From assembly GCA_013298865.1 (NCBI GenBank), contig JAAFJL010000029.1:1-39904 (forward strand): 39,904 nt of DNA, written 5' to 3'. Positions 1-7,975 of the stretch are shown piece after piece (position 1 is the stretch's first letter; every line of letters begins with the position of its first letter). The DNA is from Cytophagales bacterium (GTDB lineage: Bacteria > Bacteroidota > Bacteroidia > Cytophagales > Spirosomataceae). A program made the position numbers and the translations under genes. Below the pieces are notes generated by a model, which searched no databases, was not told the origin of the DNA, and saw nothing but the letters and a program-made list of their open reading frames with translations.

Positions 1-34
1 CGGTTCAGACGATAAAAGTTTGAACCGCTTTTTT
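1..34 (+). terminator. Rho-independent terminator of the gene upstream of the window
   Basis: Seven-base stem CGGTTCA (1-7) pairs with TGAACCG (21-27) and is followed by C and six T (29-34). This is a classical intrinsic terminator. Its gene lies outside the window. Confidence 0.7.
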
Positions 35-47
35 GTTTGTATCTTTG
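19..47 (+). promoter_or_regulatory. Candidate Bacteroidota promoter of the helicase gene
   Basis: TATCTTTG (40-47) matches the Bacteroidota -7 consensus TAnnTTTG exactly. TTTG at 19-22, 17 bases upstream, can serve as the -33 box, although it lies inside the preceding terminator stem. Transcription would start about 35 bases before the ATG at 91. Confidence 0.5.
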
Positions 48-90
48 CAGGCTAAAGTAAAGCGAATGCTTGCGAAAATAATAACATTTT

Positions 91-1488
91 ATGGAAAACT
101 TTGAAGGATTTCAACTTAATCGACAATTACTAAATGCTATCCAAGACTCTGGTTATCAGTCACCTACGCCTATACAAGAGCAAGCGATGCCCCTTGTTTT
201 GGCAGGTCACGATGTACTGGGAATTGCACAGACTGGAACAGGTAAGACAGCCGCTTATGTATTGCCGATTTTGATGAAAATCAAATATGCACAGGGAACA
301 TTACCTCGTGCATTGATTCTTGCCCCAACTCGTGAATTGGTTATGCAAATTGATGTTGCCATTACTGATTTAGCAAAATATACCGACATTCGTCATGTGG
401 CTTTGTACGGAGGAATTGGACCGAAAACTCAAATCGAAACAATTCAAAAAGGTGTAGATATTCTTGTAGCAACGCCTGGTAGATTCATGGATTTGTACCT
501 TCGTGAAGAAATAGGAGTGAAGGAACTGAAAACCCTTGTTTTGGACGAAGCCGACAAGATGATGGACATGGGTTTTATGCGACAAATTCGGAAGATTTTG
601 GAAGTGATTCCTTCTAAAAAACGCCAGAACCTACTTTTTTCGGCAACGTTTCCGCCACGTGTAGAAGAACTTTCGCATGAATTCTTGGAATTTCCGACCA
701 AAGTTGAGGTTACGCCACAAGCTACGACTGCCACCAAAGTCAATCAGAAAATCTATGAATTGCCCAATTTCAAGACAAAAATTAACTTGATTGGTGTATT
801 GATGTCTGATTATCAGACGTTTAAAAAAGTAATTATTTTTTGTAGAAGTAAAGAGGTTGCCGACAATATTTTTAAGTTTTTAGAAAGAAAAATCGTAGCA
901 GCAGGCAAGGTTCGGGTGATTCATGCCAACAAGGGACAAAACACCAGAATCAACTCGATGGATGCTTTCCGTGATGGTGAGGTACAAGTATTGGTGGCGA
1001 CAGATGTAGCGTCCAGAGGTATTGATATTGAGGAAGTTAGCCATGTAATTAACTTTGATGTACCTTTGATTTATGAAGATTATGTGCATAGAATCGGGCG
1101 GACTGGTCGGGCAAATCATAACGGTGAAGCGATTACTTTCATGACGATTTCGGATGAATATCATATTCAGAAAATTGAGAAAATCATCAAAATGAAAATT
1201 CCTCGTGAGGCACTGCCCCAAGCAGGTCTGACAATTGAAGAAACACCAGCCGAAGAGCAAAAAGCGATGCTCCGTGAAATTGACAACCAACGTAAGAAAG
1301 AAGACCCAGATTTTAAGGGAGCTTTTCACGAGAAAAAAGACCCAAGAGCAAGAGCCAGAGAAAAAGCCAAAAAGCAAACGGGTAAAAGTCCTGAAAAAGT
1401 GAAGGCGGCTTTCAAACCAAACGGTAGGAATTACGGCATCAGTAAAAAATCAGGGGGAAGCAGTAGTAGTCGGGGGAAAAAGAAATAA
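91..1488 (+). CDS. DEAD-box ATP-dependent RNA helicase, RhlE type
   Basis: This is an ATP-driven RNA duplex unwinder of the cytoplasm, probably acting in ribosome assembly or mRNA turnover. The motifs are complete: Q motif PTPIQEQAM (about residues 25-33), Walker A AQTGTGKT (46-53), PTREL, DEAD (152-155), SAT (about 184) and HRIGRTGR (333-340). Two RecA-like domains fill residues 1-380. A low-complexity, Lys/Arg/Ser-rich tail of about 85 residues follows, as is usual for RhlE-group proteins that bind RNA through a basic tail. The thioesterase gene starts 13 bases after the stop, so the two are probably cotranscribed. DEAD-box paralogues are numerous in this phylum, so no specific gene symbol is given. 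Confidence 0.93.
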   Translation: MENFEGFQLNRQLLNAIQDSGYQSPTPIQEQAMPLVLAGHDVLGIAQTGTGKTAAYVLPILMKIKYAQGTLPRALILAPTRELVMQIDVAITDLAKYTDIRHVALYGGIGPKTQIETIQKGVDILVATPGRFMDLYLREEIGVKELKTLVLDEADKMMDMGFMRQIRKILEVIPSKKRQNLLFSATFPPRVEELSHEFLEFPTKVEVTPQATTATKVNQKIYELPNFKTKINLIGVLMSDYQTFKKVIIFCRSKEVADNIFKFLERKIVAAGKVRVIHANKGQNTRINSMDAFRDGEVQVLVATDVASRGIDIEEVSHVINFDVPLIYEDYVHRIGRTGRANHNGEAITFMTISDEYHIQKIEKIIKMKIPREALPQAGLTIEETPAEEQKAMLREIDNQRKKEDPDFKGAFHEKKDPRARAREKAKKQTGKSPEKVKAAFKPNGRNYGISKKSGGSSSSRGKKK

Positions 1489-1501
1489 ATTTAACATAAC
1501 A

Positions 1502-1936
1502 ATGGATTTACTAAAAAACTACCCTTTCGTAATGGAACGTTCTGTGGAATGGGGCGAGATGGATGCTGCCCAGCACGTGAATAATATCGTCTATTTACGG
1601 TATTTTGAAACGGCTCGGATTCATTATTTCAACCAAATTAATTTCATGGATTTTACAGGACATAATCTTTCCGTAGGACCGATTTTGGCAGAAATTTCAT
1701 GCAAGTATAAAGTCCCGTTGACTTTCCCCGATACGATTTCTATTGCGGCACGGATATTGCCCAATAGTTTTGATGAATACAGTTTTTTGATGCACCATGT
1801 TGTTGTGAGCCACAAACTCCAACGAATTGCTGCCGAAGGAACTGCCAAATTGGTCTGTTATGATTACAAAAATCTGTGCAAAGCACCCATTCCAGCACCA
1901 ATTAAAGAAATGATTTTAAAAATTGAGAATCCATAA
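1502..1936 (+). CDS. Acyl-CoA thioesterase, 4-hydroxybenzoyl-CoA thioesterase (hot-dog) family
   Basis: A 144-residue single-domain hot-dog protein that probably hydrolyses acyl-CoA thioesters. The N-terminal stretch WGEMDAAQHVNNIVYLRYFE (about residues 17-36) is the family signature, with the catalytic Asp in the position seen in 4HBT/YbgC-type enzymes and the NN-x-x-Y helix start. The length fits the family. There is no signal peptide, so it should be cytoplasmic. It starts 13 bases after the helicase gene in the same direction, which suggests a shared transcript. The substrate cannot be read from the sequence. Confidence 0.85.
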   Translation: MDLLKNYPFVMERSVEWGEMDAAQHVNNIVYLRYFETARIHYFNQINFMDFTGHNLSVGPILAEISCKYKVPLTFPDTISIAARILPNSFDEYSFLMHHVVVSHKLQRIAAEGTAKLVCYDYKNLCKAPIPAPIKEMILKIENP

Positions 1937-1984
1937 TTTCTGTGGGTGTTTTGGCTTTTAAGTTTACAATATCTTTGGGTAAAA

Positions 1985-2141
1985 GACCTTGAAAGAGGTC
2001 AAACTTGAATAACCATAGGTGAAAACCTATGGAATTGAGTACCAGACAGGATATTCAACCCCAACAGGGGTTGAACGAAGGGGTTTTACTCTTTTCCCCG
2101 AGTTTCACACGGGGTTATTCAAATTAAATCCCTTCGGGATT
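1985..2141 (+). repeat. Five-hairpin intergenic repeat, copy 1
   Basis: Five short-loop hairpins lie in a row: 1985-2000 (GACCT/AGGTC), 2013-2032 (CCATAGGT/ACCTATGG), 2054-2075 (TTCAACCCC/GGGGTTGAA), 2096-2114 (CCCCG/CGGGG) and 2127-2141 (AATCCC/GGGATT). An outer pairing, TTGAATAACC (2005-2014) with GGTTATTCAA (2113-2122), can close hairpins 2 to 4 into a branched structure. A second copy in the same orientation lies at 33030-33183 with compensatory base changes. There is no coding content. It could be a REP/MITE-like non-autonomous repeat or a structured RNA. Confidence 0.8.
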
Positions 2142-2192
2142 ACGAGTACACTTTAATGTTAAAAACACTTTTACGGCTTAAACTCAAAGTAT

Positions 2193-4514
2193 ATGAACCG
2201 CCATTCATTGCTTGGGTATCCTTACCCTCTGCGTATTTTTCGCCCAAAAATCTCTTCGATTTTGGTGCTTTTTTTCTTCCTTTTTGCAGAAAATTCCTTC
2301 TGCCAATCCCCTGCTATTGACTGGAAAAAAAACCTGGGGGGCAATAATAATGACTTTTTAACGGCTTCTTGTCCAACGATTGACGGTGGTTATTTGTTAG
2401 TCGGAAATTCAAGTTCTGACCCAAGCGGAGACCTTACGCCCACACGTAAAGGAAAAACCGATGTTTGGGTTCTGCGGGTCGATGCCAACGGAAATATCCT
2501 TTGGCAGAAAATGTTTGGCGGACTCGAAGATGACTTTATTTGTTCGGTAAAAGAAAGTACAGATGGTTCAATTCTATTGGCAGGATATACTTTCTCGAAA
2601 GACGGCACTTTTTCAACAAATCATGGTAAAAAAGATATTTTCCTGATAAAATTAGGCGGTGACGGTTCGCAGAAATGGTTGAAATGTTTTGGAGGAAGTC
2701 AGGACGAAACGACCTCTGAACTGGGCATTGCACAAGACGGTTATTTGGTTTTCGGAAGTACCAATTCTAATGATGGAGATGTTGTCGGTAACCCACCGAA
2801 CGAAGACATCTGGGCTTTCAAAGTTGACTTTAATGGAAATATTCAATGGCAAAGAATCATAGGAGGAAATTTCAACGATATTTCACAAGCTATCAAACAA
2901 ACGCCTGACAAAGGTTTTATTGCAGCAGCAAACATCGGAACAAAGTCTGGGAGCGTTCAGAACGAAGATATTTTACTCACAAAAATTGCCCCCACAGGTA
3001 GCAATGTTCAATGGCAACGGACTTATGGGGGAGGAGGGACAGACGTGGTAGCTGCCATAGAAAATACACCAGACGGCGGTTTTGTTATGATGGGACGAAC
3101 GACTTCAAGCAATGGCACTTTTACTAAAAATCAAGGGAAAAGTGACCTTTGGGTAATAAAAACCAATGACAAAGGGGGGATAGAATGGACAAAAACGTAT
3201 GGCGGTTCTGGTGATGAACTACTGATTGCAGGAATGATTATTGGTTCTGTAAAACCAACTGAAGATGGTGGCTATATTGTTTGTGCAAGTACGGATTCTA
3301 AAGATGGTGATGTTGTAGTTCCTGCGGGTTGGACAACGCCCGAAGCACGAGTTTGGCTTTTGAAATTAGATTGTAAAGGCAATATTCTTTGGCAAAAAAT
3401 TATGGGTGGGAATGCAGGAGATTTTGGCAATTTCGTTTACCAGACCTCAGATAAGGGCTTTTTTACAACAAGTGTTACTAAATCAAATTCGGGCGATGTC
3501 TCTGGAAGCAGAGGTCAGGCTGATTTTTGGTTGGTGAAATTGAAGCCCGAACCAAAGCTAAAAATCCCACTAACAGCCTCTGGTTCTTTGAATTTTTGTG
3601 ATGGAAAAGATGTAAAATTTGAGACAATTTTATCCAATATTCAGTATAAATTTCAATGGCAAAAAGATGGCATCGACATCCCGACTGAGACAACACAAAA
3701 ATATACTGCCAAGACTTCAGGTAAATATACACTTCTGGCTACTCCACGAAATTGTCCTAAACCAATATTAGACACTACCTTGAAAGTAGAAGTAACGCCA
3801 TATCCAAAAATTGAATTGGGCATAAACAAAACACTATGTTATGACACTATTTCGATTGGCGACAATCCTGTGGCTGGTGTCACATATCTTTGGTCTGACG
3901 GAAAAAATACTTCAAAAATCTTTCCAGCAACTTCTGGAAAATATGTTTTGAAGGCATCACAAAATGGTTGCGAAACCAAAGATTCATTAATTATAACGAA
4001 AGCAAATGCTCCTAAAATTAATCTACCAGCATCAATAGAATTCTGTGAAGGAAGTGGTAAAAGTCTTTTCTTAGATGCAGGTTATGGCAACGGTTGGCAA
4101 TATGACTGGCAACCGTACAACCTTAATAGTCAGAGTATTACAATAACGCAACAAGGAGATTATTTAGTAAAAGTGAAAGATGCTAACAACGGTTGTGAGG
4201 CTAAAAAAGCAATTAAAGTTTTCAGTAATTGTGTTCCTAAACTTTTTATTCCAGATATTTTTACCCCAAATGGAGATTCACAAAATGATGTTTTTGAAAT
4301 CAGATATGAAGAAGTAACCAACTATGAAATTAGTATTTTTAGCAGGTGGGGAGAAGTTCTTTTTCATAGCAGAGACATCACTGACCACTGGAATGGTACA
4401 AATCTGCAAGAAATGTGCATGGAAGGAGTTTATACTTATCGAATCAGATTTAGTGGAGGTTCAAAACCCGAAAATATCTTGGAACGTACTGGAAGCATCT
4501 TTTTAAAGCGATGA
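2193..4514 (+). CDS. Secreted seven-repeat propeller-like protein with type IX (type B) sorting domain
   Basis: A 773-residue exported protein. The N terminus has a positively charged start and a hydrophobic core (about residues 21-36) ending near FCQS, consistent with a signal peptide. Residues 45-450 contain seven repeats of about 55-60 residues, each with a GG-x3-D start, a DGG turn and a WxxKxDxxGNIxWQ end, which suggests a seven-bladed beta-propeller. One or two Ig-like/PKD-like segments with paired Cys follow (about 455-680). The last 90 residues begin FIPDIFTPNGDSQNDVFEI and match the gliding-motility/CHU C-terminal domain, the type B signal for export by the type IX system. The ligand and role are unknown. 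Cell-surface attachment or adhesion is an inference. Confidence 0.88.
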   Translation: MNRHSLLGYPYPLRIFRPKISSILVLFFFLFAENSFCQSPAIDWKKNLGGNNNDFLTASCPTIDGGYLLVGNSSSDPSGDLTPTRKGKTDVWVLRVDANGNILWQKMFGGLEDDFICSVKESTDGSILLAGYTFSKDGTFSTNHGKKDIFLIKLGGDGSQKWLKCFGGSQDETTSELGIAQDGYLVFGSTNSNDGDVVGNPPNEDIWAFKVDFNGNIQWQRIIGGNFNDISQAIKQTPDKGFIAAANIGTKSGSVQNEDILLTKIAPTGSNVQWQRTYGGGGTDVVAAIENTPDGGFVMMGRTTSSNGTFTKNQGKSDLWVIKTNDKGGIEWTKTYGGSGDELLIAGMIIGSVKPTEDGGYIVCASTDSKDGDVVVPAGWTTPEARVWLLKLDCKGNILWQKIMGGNAGDFGNFVYQTSDKGFFTTSVTKSNSGDVSGSRGQADFWLVKLKPEPKLKIPLTASGSLNFCDGKDVKFETILSNIQYKFQWQKDGIDIPTETTQKYTAKTSGKYTLLATPRNCPKPILDTTLKVEVTPYPKIELGINKTLCYDTISIGDNPVAGVTYLWSDGKNTSKIFPATSGKYVLKASQNGCETKDSLIITKANAPKINLPASIEFCEGSGKSLFLDAGYGNGWQYDWQPYNLNSQSITITQQGDYLVKVKDANNGCEAKKAIKVFSNCVPKLFIPDIFTPNGDSQNDVFEIRYEEVTNYEISIFSRWGEVLFHSRDITDHWNGTNLQEMCMEGVYTYRIRFSGGSKPENILERTGSIFLKR

Positions 4515-4559
4515 GGTTTTAACAGAAAAGGAAATCATAGAGTAAATAGCACAAAATAC

Positions 4560-4590
4560 TTTGTCCGTTCTTGGTTTTGTACTAATTTCG
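4560..4590 (+). promoter_or_regulatory. Candidate promoter of pdhA
   Basis: TTTG (4560-4563), a 19-base spacer and TAATTTCG (4583-4590, one mismatch to TAnnTTTG) form a Bacteroidota-type promoter. It implies a start of transcription about 25-30 bases before the ATG at 4623. Confidence 0.45.
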
Positions 4591-4622
4591 TGGTGCAATA
4601 AAAATTGAATACCAATAACGAT

Positions 4623-5630
4623 ATGGCAAAGAAAGCTGAAAGCAAAGTAAAATACTCGAAAGAAACCTATATGTACTGGTACGAGTCTATGGTTCTTCAA
4701 CGCAAATTTGAAGAAAGGGCTGGTCAGTTGTACGGACAACAAAAAATTAAAGGTTTTTGTCATTTATATATCGGACAAGAGGCTTGTTCTTCGGGTGCAA
4801 AATCTGCCCTTCGTGAAGGCGATAAATACATCACCGCTTACCGTGACCACGGTATTCCTTTAGCTTTGGGGACATCACCCAACGGTGTTATGGCTGAACT
4901 TTACGGAAAAGCTACGGGCGTTTCAAAAGGAAAAGGTGGCTCAATGCACATTTTTGATAAAACAGTTGGTTTTGTAGGCGGACACGGTATCGTGGGGGCT
5001 CAAATTCCTTTGGGTGCAGGTCTGGCTTTTGCAGAAAAATACAATAAAACTGGAAATCTTTGTATTTGCTATTTTGGTGATGGTGCCGTTCGTCAGGGTG
5101 CATTACACGAGGCTTTCAATATGGCAATGACTTGGAAATTACCAGCGATTTTCGTGGTAGAAAACAATGGTTATGCCATGGGAACATCAGTTTCTCGGAC
5201 TTCAAATGTAACAGATTTATATACTATCGGAGAGGCTTACGATATGCCATCAGAAGCAGTTGATGGAATGAATGTTGAAGCCATTCACGAAGCGGTATCT
5301 CGTGCGGCTGCACGTGCAAGAGCTGGCGAAGGTCCTACTTTTTTAGAATTCAAGACTTACCGTTATAGAGGTCACTCAATGTCTGACCCTCAGAAATATC
5401 GTACAAAAGAGGAAGTAGAAGCCTACAAAATGCGTGACCCAATCGAGCAGGTAAAGAAAACGATTTTGGATAATGGAATCGCTACCGAAGAAGATTTGGC
5501 AGCAATTGATGCAAAAGTTAAGGTGGAAGTAGAAGATTCTATCAAATTTGCCGAAGAATCTCCGTGGCCAGATCCTAAAGAAATTTATACAGATGTTTAC
5601 GTAGAAGAGTATCCTTTCCCTGTGGAATAG
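4623..5630 (+). CDS. pdhA: Pyruvate dehydrogenase E1 component, alpha subunit
   Basis: The thiamine-diphosphate-binding alpha chain of the E1 heterotetramer, which decarboxylates pyruvate and passes the acetyl unit to E2. The TPP motif is present: GDG in CYFGDGAVRQG followed by VVENNGYAMGT. The RYRGHSMSDP loop near residue 245 is the conserved active-site loop of E1 alpha. The 335-residue length is typical. I start at ATG 4623 (MAKKAESK). An in-frame TTG at 4605 would add six residues but lies very close to the predicted transcription start. The beta subunit and E2 are not in this window, so the complex is encoded at separate loci. A terminator follows at 5722-5760. Confidence 0.93.
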   Translation: MAKKAESKVKYSKETYMYWYESMVLQRKFEERAGQLYGQQKIKGFCHLYIGQEACSSGAKSALREGDKYITAYRDHGIPLALGTSPNGVMAELYGKATGVSKGKGGSMHIFDKTVGFVGGHGIVGAQIPLGAGLAFAEKYNKTGNLCICYFGDGAVRQGALHEAFNMAMTWKLPAIFVVENNGYAMGTSVSRTSNVTDLYTIGEAYDMPSEAVDGMNVEAIHEAVSRAAARARAGEGPTFLEFKTYRYRGHSMSDPQKYRTKEEVEAYKMRDPIEQVKKTILDNGIATEEDLAAIDAKVKVEVEDSIKFAEESPWPDPKEIYTDVYVEEYPFPVE

Positions 5631-5635
5631 ATTTA

Positions 5636-5800
5636 TTTCTTCGATGTTCGATTTTCGTTTTTCGATGTTCGAGAGATGTCATTGCCTAACATCAAGCATC
5701 GAAAAACGAACATCGATAAATAAAAACCCCTTCTCAGATAATTTCTGAGAAGGGGTTTTTTCTTATCGAATATCGAAAAACGAGCATCAAGCATCGAAAT
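5636..5800. repeat. TCGATGTTCG-type low-complexity repeat cluster around a terminator
   Basis: Variants of the words TTCGATGTTCG and TTTTTCGATG occur in direct copies at 5640-5671 and inverted at 5695-5719 and 5763-5800. They flank the terminator hairpin between the convergent pdhA and merR-like genes. The copies are imperfect and not regularly spaced. A related stretch occurs at about 10084-10125. Confidence 0.6.
5722..5760. terminator. Bidirectional terminator between pdhA and the MerR-like gene
   Basis: A perfect 17-bp stem runs from AAAAACCCCTTCTCAGA (5722-5738) to its complement at 5744-5760, with the five-base loop TAATT. A-rich and T-rich flanks on the two sides let it work for both convergent genes. 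Confidence 0.85.
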
Positions 5801-5802
5801 CA

Positions 5803-6681
5803 CTATTCCGAAGCGTATTCCATTAATTGCTTTATCTGAGTGACTACTTGTACGTTTTCTGGGCAATCTATGTCTTGTCCAACAACCTGATAGCCAGTCA
5901 ATATAATGTCAGTATCTGGAAATTGTTTTGCCAGTTTATTGACATATCGCTGAATTTCGTCTTGCCCAGGAGTTGATGTAATTACCGTGAAAATACAATC
6001 AGGCTTGTGTACACCACAAGCAAAAGCTAATTCATTGAAAGGTAAACTTTGTCCGAGATAAACTACTTTATTTTGTCTAACACGAATAATATAATTAGCA
6101 AACAAGAGACTCAATTCATGCAATTCTCCCTCTGGAAGATACAATAAAAACTTCTTGGCATTTGGTCTTAATGTAGGCAACTGTCCATCAATTGCCACAA
6201 TCACTTTCTGACGAATTAAATTAGAAATAAAGTGTTCCTGTGCAGGTCCGATTGACCCCGTAATCCACAACGTACCAATCCGACTCAAGAAAGGATAAAT
6301 GATGTTAACCATCATGTTTTCAAAGCCAAATTGTAGTGTGTTAGTGCTAATGATTTTCTCGAAACGTTCTTCGTCCAAATCCAACATCGAAATCGTGAGG
6401 GCATGAATTTGGTCTGGATAATTCAGTTGCTTATCAGAAATTGCCATAACCTCATGGCTCATTTCGTCAGAAGACATTTTGGATATTTCCGAAATTTTAT
6501 ACCCATGATCTTTCAGCAAAGAAATGTTGAGAACCAACTTTAAATCTTTGTCATCATAAGTACGAATATTAGTATCTGTACGCTCAGGCTTGAGAATATC
6601 ATAGCGTTGCTCCCAGATACGAAGCGTGTGGGCTTTGATACCTGATAATTGCTCAAGGTCTTTAATAGAATAATTACTCAT
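5803..6681 (-). CDS. MerR-family regulator with cobalamin-binding domain, CarH-like
   Basis: A 292-residue transcription factor. Residues 1-75 are a MerR winged helix (YSIKDLEQLSGIKAHTLRIWEQRY). Residues about 90-160 form the four-helix cap and carry W139-x9-E149-H150, the adenosylcobalamin-contact motif of CarH. Residues 175-290 are a Rossmann-like B12 domain with E186-x-H188, the position of the lower axial histidine. The usual Gly after H-x-x is Ser here, and the distal GG is only partly kept. In CarH, B12 binding represses transcription in the dark and light releases it, and many targets are carotenoid genes. Whether this protein senses light or simply B12 is an inference. It diverges from the nfu-type gene over an operator-like region (6817-6913). 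Confidence 0.85.
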   Translation of the reverse strand: MSNYSIKDLEQLSGIKAHTLRIWEQRYDILKPERTDTNIRTYDDKDLKLVLNISLLKDHGYKISEISKMSSDEMSHEVMAISDKQLNYPDQIHALTISMLDLDEERFEKIISTNTLQFGFENMMVNIIYPFLSRIGTLWITGSIGPAQEHFISNLIRQKVIVAIDGQLPTLRPNAKKFLLYLPEGELHELSLLFANYIIRVRQNKVVYLGQSLPFNELAFACGVHKPDCIFTVITSTPGQDEIQRYVNKLAKQFPDTDIILTGYQVVGQDIDCPENVQVVTQIKQLMEYASE

Positions 6682-6816
6682 AATTGGTAAATGGGGTCAA
6701 CACCTGTTTCTAAAATCTAAATTCTCAATAACACTCCAGTACTCCGCCGTGAAAAAGTAAAGCCCAAATGATTAATCTTGCACCGCTAAATAAAAATTAG
6801 CATCGAATGTAACTGT

Positions 6817-6913
6817 TTTGTTTAACGAAAACAAATAAAATCAATAAAATATTCTATTTTGTGTACATCTTTACAACCATTTGTTTAACTATAATGTTTA
6901 TTTGTTAAACAAA
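6817..6913. promoter_or_regulatory. Three-copy TTTGTTTAAC operator-like region
   Basis: TTTGTTTAAC occurs at 6817-6826 and 6880-6889 and inverted (GTTAAACAAA) at 6904-6913. The last two form an inverted repeat with a 14-base spacer, and inside it lies a perfect TGTTTA-N5-TAAACA palindrome (6895-6911). The region sits in the 351-base gap between the divergent MerR-like gene and the Nfu gene, where an autoregulatory operator would be expected. No other gene was found in this gap. Confidence 0.55.
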
Positions 6914-7032
6914 ATATAAATTTCTTTCACGCTGATTTTCAGAGAAATAGAGTTTAGATTATGTTTGAGGGAACAGAATGAGTAATTTTATTGTTTAGAA
7001 AAAACAGGTATTTTTTTTGTAAATCAGAAATC

Positions 7033-7623
7033 ATGTTGAAAACACAAATATTTATTTATACAGAGTCAACTCCCAATCCTAATTCAATGAAGTTTGTACT
7101 GAACTTTGAGTTAGCTCCAGATGGCACTTCTTTTGATTACGCTCTACCAACAGACGCAATCGTTGAAGGAAAAGCATCTCCATTGGCAGTTGAATTATTT
7201 GGCTTTGATTTTGTCAAAAGGATTTTTATTTCAAGCAATTTTGTAACAGTCACGAAGGATGATTCTACTGCTTGGGAAGATGAACTTTTTGGAATGAAGC
7301 AATTCTTGAAGAAATTTTTTGAAGATAAAAAAGAAGTTTTCTCTAAAGCAACCATTACAGCCTCAGAATCTGCCAATGGCGAAGAAGATTCTGATACTGT
7401 TATCAAAATAAAATCTGTACTTGAGCAATACGTACGCCCAGCCGTAGAATCAGATGGTGGAGCAATCAATTTTCATTCGTTCAATGACGGTGTCGTGAAG
7501 GTTCTTCTGCAAGGTTCATGTTCGGGTTGTCCTTCTTCAACAATTACATTGAAACAAGGAATCGAAAATCTCCTGACTCGCATGGTACCAGAAGTAAAAG
7601 AAGTTGTAGCAGAAGGAGTTTAA
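7033..7623 (+). CDS. Nfu-type iron-sulfur cluster carrier protein
   Basis: A 196-residue two-domain scaffold/carrier that delivers Fe-S clusters to apoproteins. Residues 1-95 are the Nfu N-terminal domain (TESTPNPNSMKFVLN). Residues 120-196 are the NifU-like domain with the cluster-binding C163-x2-C166 in GSCSGCPSS. I start at ATG 7033 (MLKTQIF). An in-frame TTG at 6991 gives a poorly conserved Phe/Lys-rich extension and is unlikely. The gene stands alone, divergent from the CarH-like regulator, with a terminator just downstream. Regulation by that neighbour is possible but unproven. Confidence 0.88.
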   Translation: MLKTQIFIYTESTPNPNSMKFVLNFELAPDGTSFDYALPTDAIVEGKASPLAVELFGFDFVKRIFISSNFVTVTKDDSTAWEDELFGMKQFLKKFFEDKKEVFSKATITASESANGEEDSDTVIKIKSVLEQYVRPAVESDGGAINFHSFNDGVVKVLLQGSCSGCPSSTITLKQGIENLLTRMVPEVKEVVAEGV

Positions 7624-7657
7624 GAAATTTTAAGTTAAAAATCGTCTTTTCATCAAT

Positions 7658-7687
7658 AGTCTGTCTTTCGGGGCGGACTATTTTTTT
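7658..7687 (+). terminator. Terminator of the nfu-type gene
   Basis: The hairpin AGTCTGTC...GGCGGACT (7658-7679, with two G-T pairs) is followed by A and seven T (7681-7687), 35 bases after the stop codon. Confidence 0.7.
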
Positions 7688-7772
7688 GGAAAACCGTTCA
7701 TTGTTTCAAAGCTAAATTCAAAATTTTACTTTGAAATCCAAGCAAAAAATTGCAATTTAGCAATTAGTACAT

Positions 7773-7934
7773 TAGACTTCCTGTGAAAGTGTTTGGTGAT
7801 TGAAAAATAGGAGATTTTCGAGCGAAAACGAAGAAAATTTTGATAGCATAGCACCGCTACGGTTGAAAAATTTTCTTCGTTTGTAGCCGAATAGATACTG
7901 TTTTGCAACATCTAACACTTTCGCAGGAAGTCTA
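7773..7934. mobile_element. MITE-like element with 21-bp terminal inverted repeats
   Basis: The ends are TAGACTTCCTGTGAAAGTGTT (7773-7793, 21 bases: last base T) and its inverted partner at 7914-7934, with one mismatch. A perfect 15-bp internal inverted repeat (7827-7841 with 7867-7881) surrounds a short GC-richer core. The element is 162 bp long and has no open reading frame, so it would need a transposase in trans. If the inverted repeat begins at GACTTCC, a TA dinucleotide flanks both ends, which would fit a TA target-site duplication. It lies directly before the CNNM gene and may carry that gene's promoter region. Confidence 0.5.
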
Positions 7935-7975
7935 TTGGGTTTTCACCCAAATTTTATACACATTTCCCCCATAAT

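Noticed and set aside
880-1377. Minus-strand open frame of 165 codons
   Set aside because: It lies entirely opposite the DEAD-box helicase, whose motifs are complete, and its product is Phe/Cys-rich without any recognisable domain.
6991-7032. TTG-started N-terminal extension of the Nfu-type protein
   Set aside because: The extension has no conservation, while the internal ATG gives the normal Nfu start. The same reasoning was applied to TTG 4605 (pdhA), TTG 21619 (moaA) and TTG 34006 (acylase).
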